Source: JAUASW01 sp036880965
GTDB lineage: Bacteria; Pseudomonadota; Gammaproteobacteria; Burkholderiales; Burkholderiaceae_C
Direction: 5' to 3'
NCBI RefSeq assembly: GCF_036880965.1
Contig: NZ_JBAJMV010000007.1
Location: forward strand, 248,001-312,000
DNA: 64,000 nt
The position numbers and the translations under genes are program-made. The notes below the pieces were generated by a model. That model did not search any database and was not told the DNA's origin. It saw only the letters and a list, made by a program, of their open reading frames with translations. Position 1 is the stretch's first letter. Every line of letters starts with the position of its first letter. This document shows positions 28,055 to 35,653 of this stretch, in pieces.

Positions 28055-28106
28055 GCTCCTGTCCCCCGTCACCGGCCTGCGGCCGGCGCCTCCTCCTTTA
28101 CCTCGC
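28055..28106. repeat. Intergenic palindromic element, copy A (inverted)
   Basis: The unit is GCTCCTGTCCCCC (28055-28067), an internal hairpin CCGGCC-TGC-GGCCGG (28072-28086) and CCTCCTCCTTTACCTCGC (28089-28106). Both outer blocks recur, perfectly complementary, in copy B at 28201-28250. No reading frame here looks coding. Confidence 0.7.
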
Positions 28107-28184
28107 TGCGGGGCACCCACTGCCGTCCTGCTCCGCACCACCGTGGCCTGCGCCGGGTGGCAGGCGCAGGTTCGGCCGAGGGCG

Positions 28185-28266
28185 TCGGGTGAGGGTTTGG
28201 GCGAGGTAAAGGAGGAGGATCGGGCGAAGCCCGGTCCGGGGGACAGGAGCACAAGCCCTCACCCGA
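28185..28266. repeat. Intergenic palindromic element, copy B
   Basis: An 82-bp element bounded by a 15-bp inverted repeat with one mismatch (TCGGGTGAGGGTTTG at 28185-28199, CAAGCCCTCACCCGA at 28252-28266). Inside are GCGAGGTAAAGGAGGAGG (28201-28218), the small hairpin CGGGC-GAA-GCCCG (28221-28233) and GGGGGACAGGAGC (28238-28250). It looks like a dispersed REP/MITE-like intergenic repeat. The 27816-28493 gap otherwise holds no gene that I can support. Confidence 0.7.
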
Positions 28267-28352
28267 TGGCCTCGGCAGCGCGAAAGAAGGAAACAGCGTG
28301 TGGCTGCTATGTGCCGGTTGGAGTCTTCCACGCAGGTCGGTGAAGGGACGCG

Positions 28353-28383
28353 AAAAAGGCCGGATGCTGGTGAGCATCCGGCC
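28353..28383 (-). terminator. Strong hairpin terminator downstream of small gene 3
   Basis: An 11-bp perfect stem GGCCGGATGCT / AGCATCCGGCC with loop GGTG, followed by TTTTT on the minus strand. It lies 110 bp after the stop of the gene at 28494. Confidence 0.8.
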
Positions 28384-28397
28384 CTGATGAAATGACC

Positions 28398-28446
28398 TGA
28401 GCCGAGTCAGCGACGCACCTCGCGGATGCGCCCTTGACTCGGCTCA
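28398..28446. repeat. 12-bp inverted repeat in 3' region of small gene 3
   Basis: TGAGCCGAGTCA (28398-28409) and TGACTCGGCTCA (28435-28446) are perfectly complementary, with a 25-nt loop. No T-tract follows on either strand, so it is not a standard terminator. It would form a large hairpin in the 3' UTR of the gene at 28494. Confidence 0.6.
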
Positions 28447-28493
28447 GTGCAAGGGGACGACGGTTGTTTGATTCATGCAGTCACCGTCCCAGA

Positions 28494-28724
28494 TCAGCCA
28501 CGCAGTGCGGCGCGACGAGCGTTCAGTGCCAGGCGTGTTTGCTGGCTCAGCAGGCTGCGGCCCTCAACAACGACGCGTGGCAGTTGCACGACTTGCTGGC
28601 TCTGCACCGACTTGCCGGTGATGACGACGCGGGGCAGTTGCTCGATCTTCTGCGGGGCAGCAGCGGCAAAGGTGGCGGTGGCCAGCAGGCTGGTGGCGAC
28701 GAGGGCTTGGATCAGGTTCTTCAT
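28494..28724 (-). CDS. Small exported protein, double LPRVVxxGK/R motif (paralog 3)
   Basis: 76 aa. The signal peptide covers about residues 1-23, ending FAAAA. Motifs are QLPRVVITGKS (29-39) and QLPRVVVEGRS (47-57), with a 7-residue linker as in paralog 2. It lacks the C-terminal cysteines of the other two and ends in a basic tail (LNARRAALRG). CCCCAAGGAGTCCATC precedes the ATG, almost identical to the leader of paralog 1. It has a long 3' region with two hairpins. Function unknown. Confidence 0.72.
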   Translation of the reverse strand: MKNLIQALVATSLLATATFAAAAPQKIEQLPRVVITGKSVQSQQVVQLPRVVVEGRSLLSQQTRLALNARRAALRG

Positions 28725-28973
28725 GATGGACTCCTTGGGGTTCGGTTTGCTTTGTGTCTTCACAGCCCAATTGCTGTGTCGATGGAGTCAGTATCGTGAG
28801 CCACCCCGGCCGCTGCGAGGCGGATGCGATGGATGGCATGAAATACGTCGCCAGCTGCAAGTCATGGCAGCTGAACCGTGCGCCCGCACAGCGTCCCGGC
28901 CCGCAGATCACGGCCAAATGGCTGCTCGGCCTATGATGGCGAGTTCTCTTCCCCTGCCCGCTTGCTGTCCGCC

Positions 28974-31877
28974 ATGTCCGATGTTCCCCGCCTCCAGCCA
29001 GAAGCCACCTTGATCAAGGTGAGAGGGGCGCGCACCCACAATCTGAAGAACATCGACGTCGACCTGCCGCGCAACCAGCTGGTGGTGATCACCGGACTGT
29101 CGGGCTCGGGCAAGTCCAGCCTGGCCTTTGACACGCTTTATGCAGAGGGCCAGCGCCGCTACGTGGAAAGCCTCTCGGCCTACGCCCGCCAGTTCCTGCA
29201 ATTGATGGACAAGCCGGACGTGGACGTGATCGAGGGCTTGTCGCCGGCGATCTCGATCGAGCAGAAGGCCACCAGCCACAACCCGCGCTCCACCGTGGGC
29301 ACGGTGACCGAGATCCACGACTACCTGCGCCTGCTCTATGCCCGCGCCGGCACGCCCTTCTGCCCGGACCACCACCTGCCGCTGGAAGCACAAAGCATCG
29401 GCCAGATGGTCGATGCGGTACTGGCCATGCCCGACGAAAGCAAGCTGATGCTGCTGGCGCCCGTCGTGCGCGACCGCAAGGGCGAGTTCGCCGAGCTGTT
29501 CCAGGACCTGCAGGCCCAGGGCTACGTGCGCTTCCGGGTTGACGGCGTGACGGTCGAGGCGCCGGACATCCCGACGCTGAAGAAGGCCGAGAAGCACGAC
29601 ATCGATGTGGTGGTGGACCGCATCAAGATCCGTCATGACGCTGCCGATACCTTGCGCCAGCGCCTCGCCGAGAGCTTCGAAGCCGCCTTGCGGCTGGCCG
29701 AAGGCCGCGCGCTGGTGCTCAACCTGGACAGCAGCGAAGAAACCATCTTCTCCAGCAAGTTCGCCTGCCCGATCTGCAGCTACTCGCTGCCGGAGCTGGA
29801 ACCGCGACTGTTTTCATTCAACTCGCCGGTGGGCGCCTGCCCAAGCTGCGAAGGCCTGGGCCAGGTCACCGTGTTTGACCCGGACCGCGTCGTGGCCTTC
29901 CCGACGCTGAGCCTGGCCAGCGGCGCTGTGAAGGGCTGGGACCGCCGCAACGCCTATACCTTCTCGATGCTGGAAAGCGTGGCCGCGCATTACAGCTTCG
30001 ACATCGACCTCGCCTTCGAAGATCTGCCGGACCAAGCCCGCCAGGTGCTCCTGCATGGCTCGGGCAGCGAAGACATCCAATTCAGCTACCAGGCCGAAAC
30101 GGCGACTGGCAAGAAGCGCAGCGTCAAGCGCTCGCATCCCTTCGAAGGCATCCTGCCCAATCTGGCCCGGCGCTTCCGCGAAACCGACTCCAGCGCCGTG
30201 CGCGAAGACCTGGCCCGCTACCAGGCCGCCAAGCCCTGCCCGCACTGCGAAGGCTCGCGCCTGCGCCGCGAGGCGCGCCACGTGGTCCTGCAGCCTGCCG
30301 ATGCCGCGCCGGGCTTCAAGGGCCGGCCGATCTACGACGTCGAGCACGCCACGCTGCGCGAATGCCTGGAGTATTTCGAAGGCCTGCAGCTGAAGGGCGC
30401 CAAGGCCGAGATCGGCGGCAAGGTGATCCGCGAGATCGCCTCGCGCCTGCGCTTCCTGAACGACGTGGGCCTCAATTACCTGAGCCTGGACCGCAGCGCC
30501 GACACACTCTCTGGCGGCGAAGCCCAGCGCATCCGCCTGGCCTCGCAGATCGGCTCTGGCCTGACCGGCGTGATGTATGTGCTCGACGAGCCCTCCATCG
30601 GCCTGCACCAGCGCGACAACGACCGCCTGATCGCCACACTGCGCCGGCTGCGCGACCTGGGCAACTCGGTGCTGGTGGTCGAGCATGATGAAGACGCGAT
30701 CCGAGCGGCCGACCATGTGTTGGACCTCGGCCCCGGCGCCGGCGTGCATGGTGGCCGCATCATGGCCCAGGGCACGCCGGCCGAAGTGGCGGCCAATCCC
30801 GAGTCGCTGACCGGCCGCTACCTCAGCGGCGTGGAGCGCATCGAAGTGCCGGCCGAGCGACACAAGCCAGCGGAGGATGCGGGCAGGCTCAAGATCGTCA
30901 ACGCGCGCGGCAACAACCTGAAGGGCGTGACGGTCGAGATCCCCATTGGCGTCCTGACCTGCGTCACCGGCGTTTCGGGTTCGGGCAAGAGCACGCTGGT
31001 GAACGACACGCTTTACGCGGCCGTGGCCAAAAAGCTCTATCAAAGCCACCAGGACCCGGCGGCGCACGACGAGATCGAAGGCATGGACGCTTTCGACAAG
31101 GTCATCAACGTCGACCAGTCGCCGATCGGCCGCACGCCGCGCTCGAACCCCGCAACGTACACCGGCCTGTTCACGCCGATCCGCGAGCTCTTCGCCGAGA
31201 TGCCCACTGCCCGTGAGCGCGGCTACGGCCCCGGCCGCTTCAGCTTCAATGTCGCTGGCGGCCGCTGCGAGGCCTGCCAGGGCGACGGCGTGATCAAGGT
31301 GGAGATGCACTTTCTGCCCGACGTCTACGTTCCCTGCGACACCTGCCACGGCGCGCGCTACAACCGAGAGACACTGGAGGTGCTCTACAAGGGCAAGAAC
31401 ATCACCCAGGTGCTCGGCCTGACGGTGGAAGACGCCTATGCCTTCTTCAGCGCCGTGCCAACGCTGGCGCGCAAGCTGCAGACGCTGCTGGATGTGGGCC
31501 TCGGCTACGTGAAGCTGGGGCAGAGCGCCACGACGCTGTCTGGCGGTGAGGCGCAGCGCGTGAAGCTGGCGCTGGAGCTCTCCAAGCGCGACACCGGCCG
31601 CACGCTCTACATCCTGGACGAGCCGACCACCGGCCTGCATTTCGCCGACATCGCGCTGCTGCTCAAAGTCCTGCATCAGCTGCGCGACGCGGGCAACACC
31701 ATCGTCGTGATCGAGCACAACCTGGACGTGATCAAGACGGCCGACTGGCTGATCGACATGGGCCCGGAAGGCGGCTCGGGCGGGGGCCAGCTCTTGCTGG
31801 CCGGCACGCCGGAACAGTTGGCCGACCACGAAGGCAGCCATACCGGGCGCTATCTGAAGCCGCTGCTCGGACGCTGA
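28974..31877 (+). CDS. uvrA: Excinuclease ABC subunit A
   Basis: 967 aa from ATG 28974 (MSDVPRLQPEATLIKVRGAR). Two ABC ATPase modules: Walker A GLSGSGKSSL and GVSGSGKSTL, and ABC signatures LSGGEAQRIRLA and LSGGEAQRVKLA. Zinc-finger cysteines are in CPICSYS...CPSC and CEACQGDG...CDTC. UvrA dimers find bulky DNA lesions and load UvrB in nucleotide excision repair. Length is standard. No CTGT-N8-ACAG LexA box was seen in the 249-bp upstream gap. Confidence 0.97.
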   Translation: MSDVPRLQPEATLIKVRGARTHNLKNIDVDLPRNQLVVITGLSGSGKSSLAFDTLYAEGQRRYVESLSAYARQFLQLMDKPDVDVIEGLSPAISIEQKATSHNPRSTVGTVTEIHDYLRLLYARAGTPFCPDHHLPLEAQSIGQMVDAVLAMPDESKLMLLAPVVRDRKGEFAELFQDLQAQGYVRFRVDGVTVEAPDIPTLKKAEKHDIDVVVDRIKIRHDAADTLRQRLAESFEAALRLAEGRALVLNLDSSEETIFSSKFACPICSYSLPELEPRLFSFNSPVGACPSCEGLGQVTVFDPDRVVAFPTLSLASGAVKGWDRRNAYTFSMLESVAAHYSFDIDLAFEDLPDQARQVLLHGSGSEDIQFSYQAETATGKKRSVKRSHPFEGILPNLARRFRETDSSAVREDLARYQAAKPCPHCEGSRLRREARHVVLQPADAAPGFKGRPIYDVEHATLRECLEYFEGLQLKGAKAEIGGKVIREIASRLRFLNDVGLNYLSLDRSADTLSGGEAQRIRLASQIGSGLTGVMYVLDEPSIGLHQRDNDRLIATLRRLRDLGNSVLVVEHDEDAIRAADHVLDLGPGAGVHGGRIMAQGTPAEVAANPESLTGRYLSGVERIEVPAERHKPAEDAGRLKIVNARGNNLKGVTVEIPIGVLTCVTGVSGSGKSTLVNDTLYAAVAKKLYQSHQDPAAHDEIEGMDAFDKVINVDQSPIGRTPRSNPATYTGLFTPIRELFAEMPTARERGYGPGRFSFNVAGGRCEACQGDGVIKVEMHFLPDVYVPCDTCHGARYNRETLEVLYKGKNITQVLGLTVEDAYAFFSAVPTLARKLQTLLDVGLGYVKLGQSATTLSGGEAQRVKLALELSKRDTGRTLYILDEPTTGLHFADIALLLKVLHQLRDAGNTIVVIEHNLDVIKTADWLIDMGPEGGSGGGQLLLAGTPEQLADHEGSHTGRYLKPLLGR

Positions 31878-31963
31878 CGCCAGCGGGCAAAAACCCCTGG
31901 CTGCACACCGGACACGAGCGGACTAGACTGGCTGCCCGCCTTTCCCTTGCAGGAAACCAGACC

Positions 31964-32578
31964 ATGGCCTCGACCCTTTCGGTGGACTACTACTTCGCGC
32001 CCAACTCGCCCTGGACCTACCTCGGCCATCAGCGCTTTTCCGAGATCGCCAAACGCCACCGTGCGGTGGTGAGGATCCTGCCCTGCGACCTCGGCGGCAA
32101 GGTCTTTCCGGTGTCCGGCGGCCTGCCGCTGGCCAAGCGGGCGCCGCAGCGCCAGGCCTATCGCCTGGTCGAGCTGCAGCGCTTCAGCGAATGGCTGGAC
32201 GTGCCCCTGACCTTGAAGCCGCGCTACTTTCCGGTGCAACCGGACGATGCGGCCAAGCTGATCATCGCGGTGGACCTGCTCGACGGCGCCGAGGCCGCCA
32301 TGAAGCTCGCTGGCGCCATCCTGCGGGCTGTCTGGGTGGAAGAGCTCAACATCGCCGACGAGCGCGTGCTGGCCGATCTCGTGGCTCGGCAAGGCCTGGC
32401 ACCGCGTCGTATCGAGGACGGCCATTCGCAGGCCGCGGCCGAGCGCTACGACCTCAACACGCAGCAAGCCATCGACGCCGGCGTGTTCGGCGCGCCAACC
32501 TATGCGGTCGAAGGCGAGCTGTTCTGGGGCCAGGACCGGCTTGATTTTCTCGAGCGCCGCTTGCAGCGCTCGCGCTGA
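31964..32578 (+). CDS. DsbA-family/2-hydroxychromene-2-carboxylate isomerase-like protein
   Basis: 204 aa with a thioredoxin-fold (GST-kappa/HCCA isomerase-like) pattern: VDYYFAPNSPWTYLGHQRF at the N-terminus, where NSPW replaces a CxxC, an all-helical insertion, and GVFGAPTYAVEGELFWGQDRLDFL at the C-terminus. The Ser in the active-site position argues for glutathione-dependent isomerase-type chemistry rather than disulfide exchange. The substrate is unknown. It lies 86 bp after uvrA on the same strand. Confidence 0.82.
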   Translation: MASTLSVDYYFAPNSPWTYLGHQRFSEIAKRHRAVVRILPCDLGGKVFPVSGGLPLAKRAPQRQAYRLVELQRFSEWLDVPLTLKPRYFPVQPDDAAKLIIAVDLLDGAEAAMKLAGAILRAVWVEELNIADERVLADLVARQGLAPRRIEDGHSQAAAERYDLNTQQAIDAGVFGAPTYAVEGELFWGQDRLDFLERRLQRSR

Positions 32579-32619
32579 TTCGGCCAGGCCCACGCAGAAC
32601 GCTGCTACGCTCTGCGGCC

Positions 32620-33000
32620 ATGCCCCGCGTCATCTACATCGAAGACGACCGCCTCAATATGGTGCTGATGGAAGAGGTGTTCCGCCTGCTGCCACCCGAG
32701 CAGCAATGGCAGCTCGATTGCGCGGAGACCGGTGCCGAGGGCCTGGCGTTGCTGGCCGCCTCGGGGGCGGACCTGATGCTCGTGGACATGAACCTGCCGG
32801 ACATGAATGGCCTGGAACTGCTCTCGGCGCTGCGCGCGAATGCCGCGCTGCCGCAGCCGCCCTGCATTGCCTTGTCGGCCGATGCGCTGGATGAGCACAT
32901 CGCCGCCGCGCGAAAGGCCGGCTTTGTCGACTACTGGCTCAAGCCCATTGATGTCTTGAAGCTGCTCGCCGCCCTGCGTCGTCAACTCGGCCTGCCCTGA
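32620..33000 (+). CDS. Single-domain response regulator (receiver only)
   Basis: 126 aa, one CheY-like receiver domain with no output domain. Acidic pair in VIYIEDDRLN, phospho-Asp in LMLVDMNLPDMNG, Ser in IALSADALD and Lys in DYWLKPIDV. The sequence resembles receivers found at the C-terminus of hybrid kinases. No kinase is adjacent, so it is an orphan, perhaps a phosphotransfer sink or effector. It lies 41 bp after the isomerase gene. Confidence 0.85.
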   Translation: MPRVIYIEDDRLNMVLMEEVFRLLPPEQQWQLDCAETGAEGLALLAASGADLMLVDMNLPDMNGLELLSALRANAALPQPPCIALSADALDEHIAAARKAGFVDYWLKPIDVLKLLAALRRQLGLP

Positions 33001-33037
33001 AGCAAAGGCCTCGTGCACAGGTTGATGGCGCAGGCAT

Positions 33038-33063
33038 AAAAAAACCCGGCCGGGGCCGGGTTT
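33038..33063. terminator. Bidirectional terminator
   Basis: AAACCCGGCC / GGCCGGGTTT forms a 10-bp stem, flanked by A7 on the left (T7 on minus) and TTTG on the right. It serves the convergent receiver gene and the SWIB/H1-like gene. Confidence 0.85.
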
Positions 33064-33103
33064 GTTGCTGCGGCGGCGCGGCTGCGAGAGCCGCGCCAGC
33101 GCT

Positions 33104-33520
33104 TCACTTCAAGTGGCTGTTGATCAGCTTGGTCATCTCGAACATATCGGCCTTGGCCTTGCCGAAGATTTCCTTCAGCTTGGCATCGGCGACGATGATG
33201 CGCTTCTGCACCGCGTCTTGCAGCTTGTTCTTCTTGATGTACTCCCAGACCTTCTTGGTCACGTCGGTACGCGGCAGCGGTGCCGAGCCGACGATGGCGG
33301 CCAGTGCAGCGGAAGGCGTCATGGCCTTCATGAATGCTGCATTGGGAGTCCGCTTCTTCGCGGGAGCAGCGGCCTTCTTGGCGGGTGCAGCCTTCTTCGC
33401 AGGAGCTGCTTTCTTCGCCGGAGCGGCCTTCTTGGCCGGAGCCGCCTTCTTGGCCGCCGGAGCGGCTTTCTTAGCCGGTGCCGCCTTCTTGGCGGGGGCG
33501 GCCTTCTTCGCAGTTGCCAT
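33104..33520 (-). CDS. Histone H1-like SWIB domain DNA-binding protein
   Basis: 138 aa from ATG 33520, with GGAGAG 8 nt upstream. The first 60 residues are tandem (K)AAPAKK repeats, a lysine-rich histone H1-like tail. Residues about 65-138 form a SWIB/MDM2-type domain (LPRTDVTKKVWEYIKKNKLQ and RIIVADAKLKEIFGK). In bacteria this pairing occurs in chlamydiae and many betaproteobacteria; it is thought to be nucleoid-associated. The repeat tract is prone to length variation between strains. Confidence 0.88.
   Translation of the reverse strand: MATAKKAAPAKKAAPAKKAAPAAKKAAPAKKAAPAKKAAPAKKAAPAKKAAAPAKKRTPNAAFMKAMTPSAALAAIVGSAPLPRTDVTKKVWEYIKKNKLQDAVQKRIIVADAKLKEIFGKAKADMFEMTKLINSHLK
33355..33512. 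repeat. Tandem coding repeats (AAPAKK)
   Basis: Degenerate repeats of 15-18 bp with the core GCCTTCTTGGC/GCGGG encode the AAPAKK units of the H1-like protein. Codon choice differs between copies, so the array is old rather than recently expanded. Confidence 0.75.
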
Positions 33521-33712
33521 TTCGATTCTCTCCATCAAAGGTTGTTGATGTGCCGGGTCCGGGGGAAGGTCTTGACCCTTCGTTTCTCTCTAGCACCCTG
33601 CGCAGCGAATGGTACTGCGCACCTCTCGCATTGAGAAGGCTCTCATAGAGGAACTTTGCGACAAGACACGATGAAATCGGCCTTGTTTACCCTTGGTTGT
33701 CGCTCGCGTGCA

Positions 33713-34837
33713 TCATTCGTGCGCGCTCTGGAGCAACTGCGGCCCGATGTCGGAGCGCGTGCGGCAACCACAGAGGGCCATCGCGATCTCGTATTCATCG
33801 CGCAAAAGCCGGATCGCATGCGCCGCTCCATGCGCGCCCGCAGCGGCCAGCGCGAACACATAGGGACGGCCCAGCAGCACCGCATCGGCGCCCAGCGCGA
33901 GCGCCTTCAGAACGTCGGTGCCGCGGCGGATGCCGCCGTCCACCAGCAGCGGCACCTCCGGCCCGAGCGCCGCACGCATGCGGCGCAAGAGCGCGGCGGA
34001 AGGCGGCAAGGCATCGAGCGTGCGGCCGCCATGGTTGGACACGACAAAGCCTGCAACGCCGAGCGACAGCGCCTGCCGCGCGTCATCCGGGTGGTGGACA
34101 CCCTTGAGCAGCAGCGGCAGCTTGCTGTGCTCGCGCAGCCATTGCACCTCCGCCCAAGTAGCGGCGCGGGCCATCAGGCCATCGAACATCAGGCTCTGGC
34201 CGGGCTGCAGATCGATGGCCTTCTTCAAGCCGCCGAGATTGACCGCGCGCACATCGGCCGGCAATGCGAAGCCGGCGCGGCGCTCGCGGTCCCGCGCGCC
34301 ATGCACCGGTGCATCGACCGTCAGCACCAGGGCTTCATAGCCTGCGCGCTCGACCCGCTTCAGCAACTCGCTCATGAAGTCGCGGTCGTCTCGCCAATAG
34401 AGCTGGAACCACAGCGGCCCGCGTTGCGGCTCGCCGGCGAAGGCAGCGGCAATCGGCTCCATCGGCATGCTGGACTGTGCGCTGAGGATCATGCCGGCAG
34501 CTTGCGCGGCTGCTGCATGCGCCACGCCGAGCTCGCCATCGGCATGGGCCATGCGCTGATAGGCAATCGGCGCCAGCAGGATCGGATGCGGCAGTTCGCG
34601 GCCAAGCAGCGTGACCCGCGTGTGGCCGCCGCTCAAGTCGCGCAGCACGCGCGGCTGCAAATGAATGGCATCCCAGGCAGCGTGGTTGGCGCGCAGCGTC
34701 AGCTCGTCCGCCGCACCGCCGCTGAAGTAGGCCCAGGCCTGCTCGCTCATCCGCGCCTGCGCATGCGCCTCGAAGTCGGTGAGGTTTACGACGCCCGCGG
34801 GGATGGGCTCCAGGCCTTGCTGCATCGGGTCGGCCAT
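33713..34837 (-). CDS. FMN-dependent alpha-hydroxy-acid oxidase
   Basis: 374 aa from ATG 34837. It is a TIM-barrel FMN enzyme of the lactate/glycolate oxidase family: AWAYFSGGAADELTLR, LAPIAYQRMAHADGE, WFQLYWRDD, the catalytic His in VSNHGGRTLDAL, the FMN-phosphate site VDGGIRRGTDVLKALALGA and GRPYVFALA. It oxidises L-2-hydroxy acids to 2-oxo acids. Its start overlaps the PKHD hydroxylase stop (TGATG), so the two are coupled. Substrate undetermined. Confidence 0.88.
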   Translation of the reverse strand: MADPMQQGLEPIPAGVVNLTDFEAHAQARMSEQAWAYFSGGAADELTLRANHAAWDAIHLQPRVLRDLSGGHTRVTLLGRELPHPILLAPIAYQRMAHADGELGVAHAAAAQAAGMILSAQSSMPMEPIAAAFAGEPQRGPLWFQLYWRDDRDFMSELLKRVERAGYEALVLTVDAPVHGARDRERRAGFALPADVRAVNLGGLKKAIDLQPGQSLMFDGLMARAATWAEVQWLREHSKLPLLLKGVHHPDDARQALSLGVAGFVVSNHGGRTLDALPPSAALLRRMRAALGPEVPLLVDGGIRRGTDVLKALALGADAVLLGRPYVFALAAAGAHGAAHAIRLLRDEYEIAMALCGCRTRSDIGPQLLQSAHE

Positions 34838-35520
34838 CAGGTGTCGGCCCACATGCGCAGCAGGTTGTGATAAGTGCCGGCCAGACGTGTGGTGGCCTCG
34901 CTGTCGCCATGCTCGGTGCGCAGCTGCATCAGGGCCTGGTCGAGCTCGAACAGCAGGCGGCGCTGCTCGTCGCTTCGCACCATGCTCTCGATCCAGAAGA
35001 AGCTCGCCAGGCGCGCACCGCGCGTGACCGGCTCGACGCAATGCACGCTGGTGCCGGGGTAGAGCACCGCATCGCCGGCCTCGAGCTTGATGCGCTGCTC
35101 GCCGAAGGTGTCTGCTATCACCAGCTCGCCGCCCTCGTATTCATCGGGCCCGGCCAGGAACACGGTGCAGGAAACGTCGGTGCGCACGCGCTGCATGCCG
35201 CCGGGGATGTAGCGGATCGCCTGGTCCACGTGCTTGCCATAGCGGTTGTTCGCGCCGGCATAGCGGTTGAACATCGGCGGCAACACGCGCTTGGGCAGGG
35301 CCGCCGAGAAGAACAGCGTGCTGCGTTCCAGCGCGCCCAGCACCAGTTGCTGAAGCGTCTGGCTCTCGGCGCCGTCTCGCGGCAGCTGCTCATTGTGCTT
35401 GACCTGTGCGGCCTGGCTGCCGGCGGTCAAGGCGCCGTCGCTCCAGCTGGCACCAGACAGCAGTTCGCGGGCCTGCCGCAGTTCGGCAGGGTTCAGGACT
35501 TGGGGAACTCGCAGCAGCAT
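34837..35520 (-). CDS. piuC: PKHD-type Fe(II)/2-oxoglutarate hydroxylase (PiuC/YbiX-like)
   Basis: 227 aa from ATG 35520 (MLLRVPQVLNPAELRQ), with AAGG about 8 nt upstream. The iron-binding facial triad is seen as HVD (NRYGKHVDQAI) and a distal His in GTSVHCVEPVTRG, with the 2OG-binding Arg in the latter segment. PiuC/YbiX genes sit beside catecholate siderophore receptors (fiu-ybiX, piuA-piuC), as here. The physiological substrate is unknown; hydroxylation of a siderophore-related compound is a common guess. It ends overlapping the hydroxy-acid oxidase gene. Confidence 0.88.
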   Translation of the reverse strand: MLLRVPQVLNPAELRQARELLSGASWSDGALTAGSQAAQVKHNEQLPRDGAESQTLQQLVLGALERSTLFFSAALPKRVLPPMFNRYAGANNRYGKHVDQAIRYIPGGMQRVRTDVSCTVFLAGPDEYEGGELVIADTFGEQRIKLEAGDAVLYPGTSVHCVEPVTRGARLASFFWIESMVRSDEQRRLLFELDQALMQLRTEHGDSEATTRLAGTYHNLLRMWADT

Positions 35521-35590
35521 GGTTGCCACCTTAGCAAAGATTGGCCGGCACGCATTGATCCATCACAGCGTCAGCGTCCGGGCAGGCGAC

Positions 35591-35632
35591 CCGAAAAGAA
35601 ACGGCGCCGGCCGGAAGGTCCGACACGGCGCC
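35591..35632 (-). terminator. Terminator after TonB-dependent receptor
   Basis: On the minus strand GGCGCCG...CGGCGCC forms a 7-bp outer stem with an inner CGG/CCG, followed by TTTCTTTT. It starts 22 bp after the receptor stop and may separate it from piuC. Confidence 0.6.
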
Positions 35633-35653
35633 CAACATCCCCTGAAGGACAGA

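Noticed and set aside
27816..28490. Small open frames in the intergenic gap
   Set aside because: They fall across the palindromic repeats, lack ribosome-binding sites and show no protein-like composition.
33355..33512. Regular short repeats that might be a CRISPR array
   Set aside because: The units are degenerate, without unique spacers, and encode AAPAKK in a real gene.
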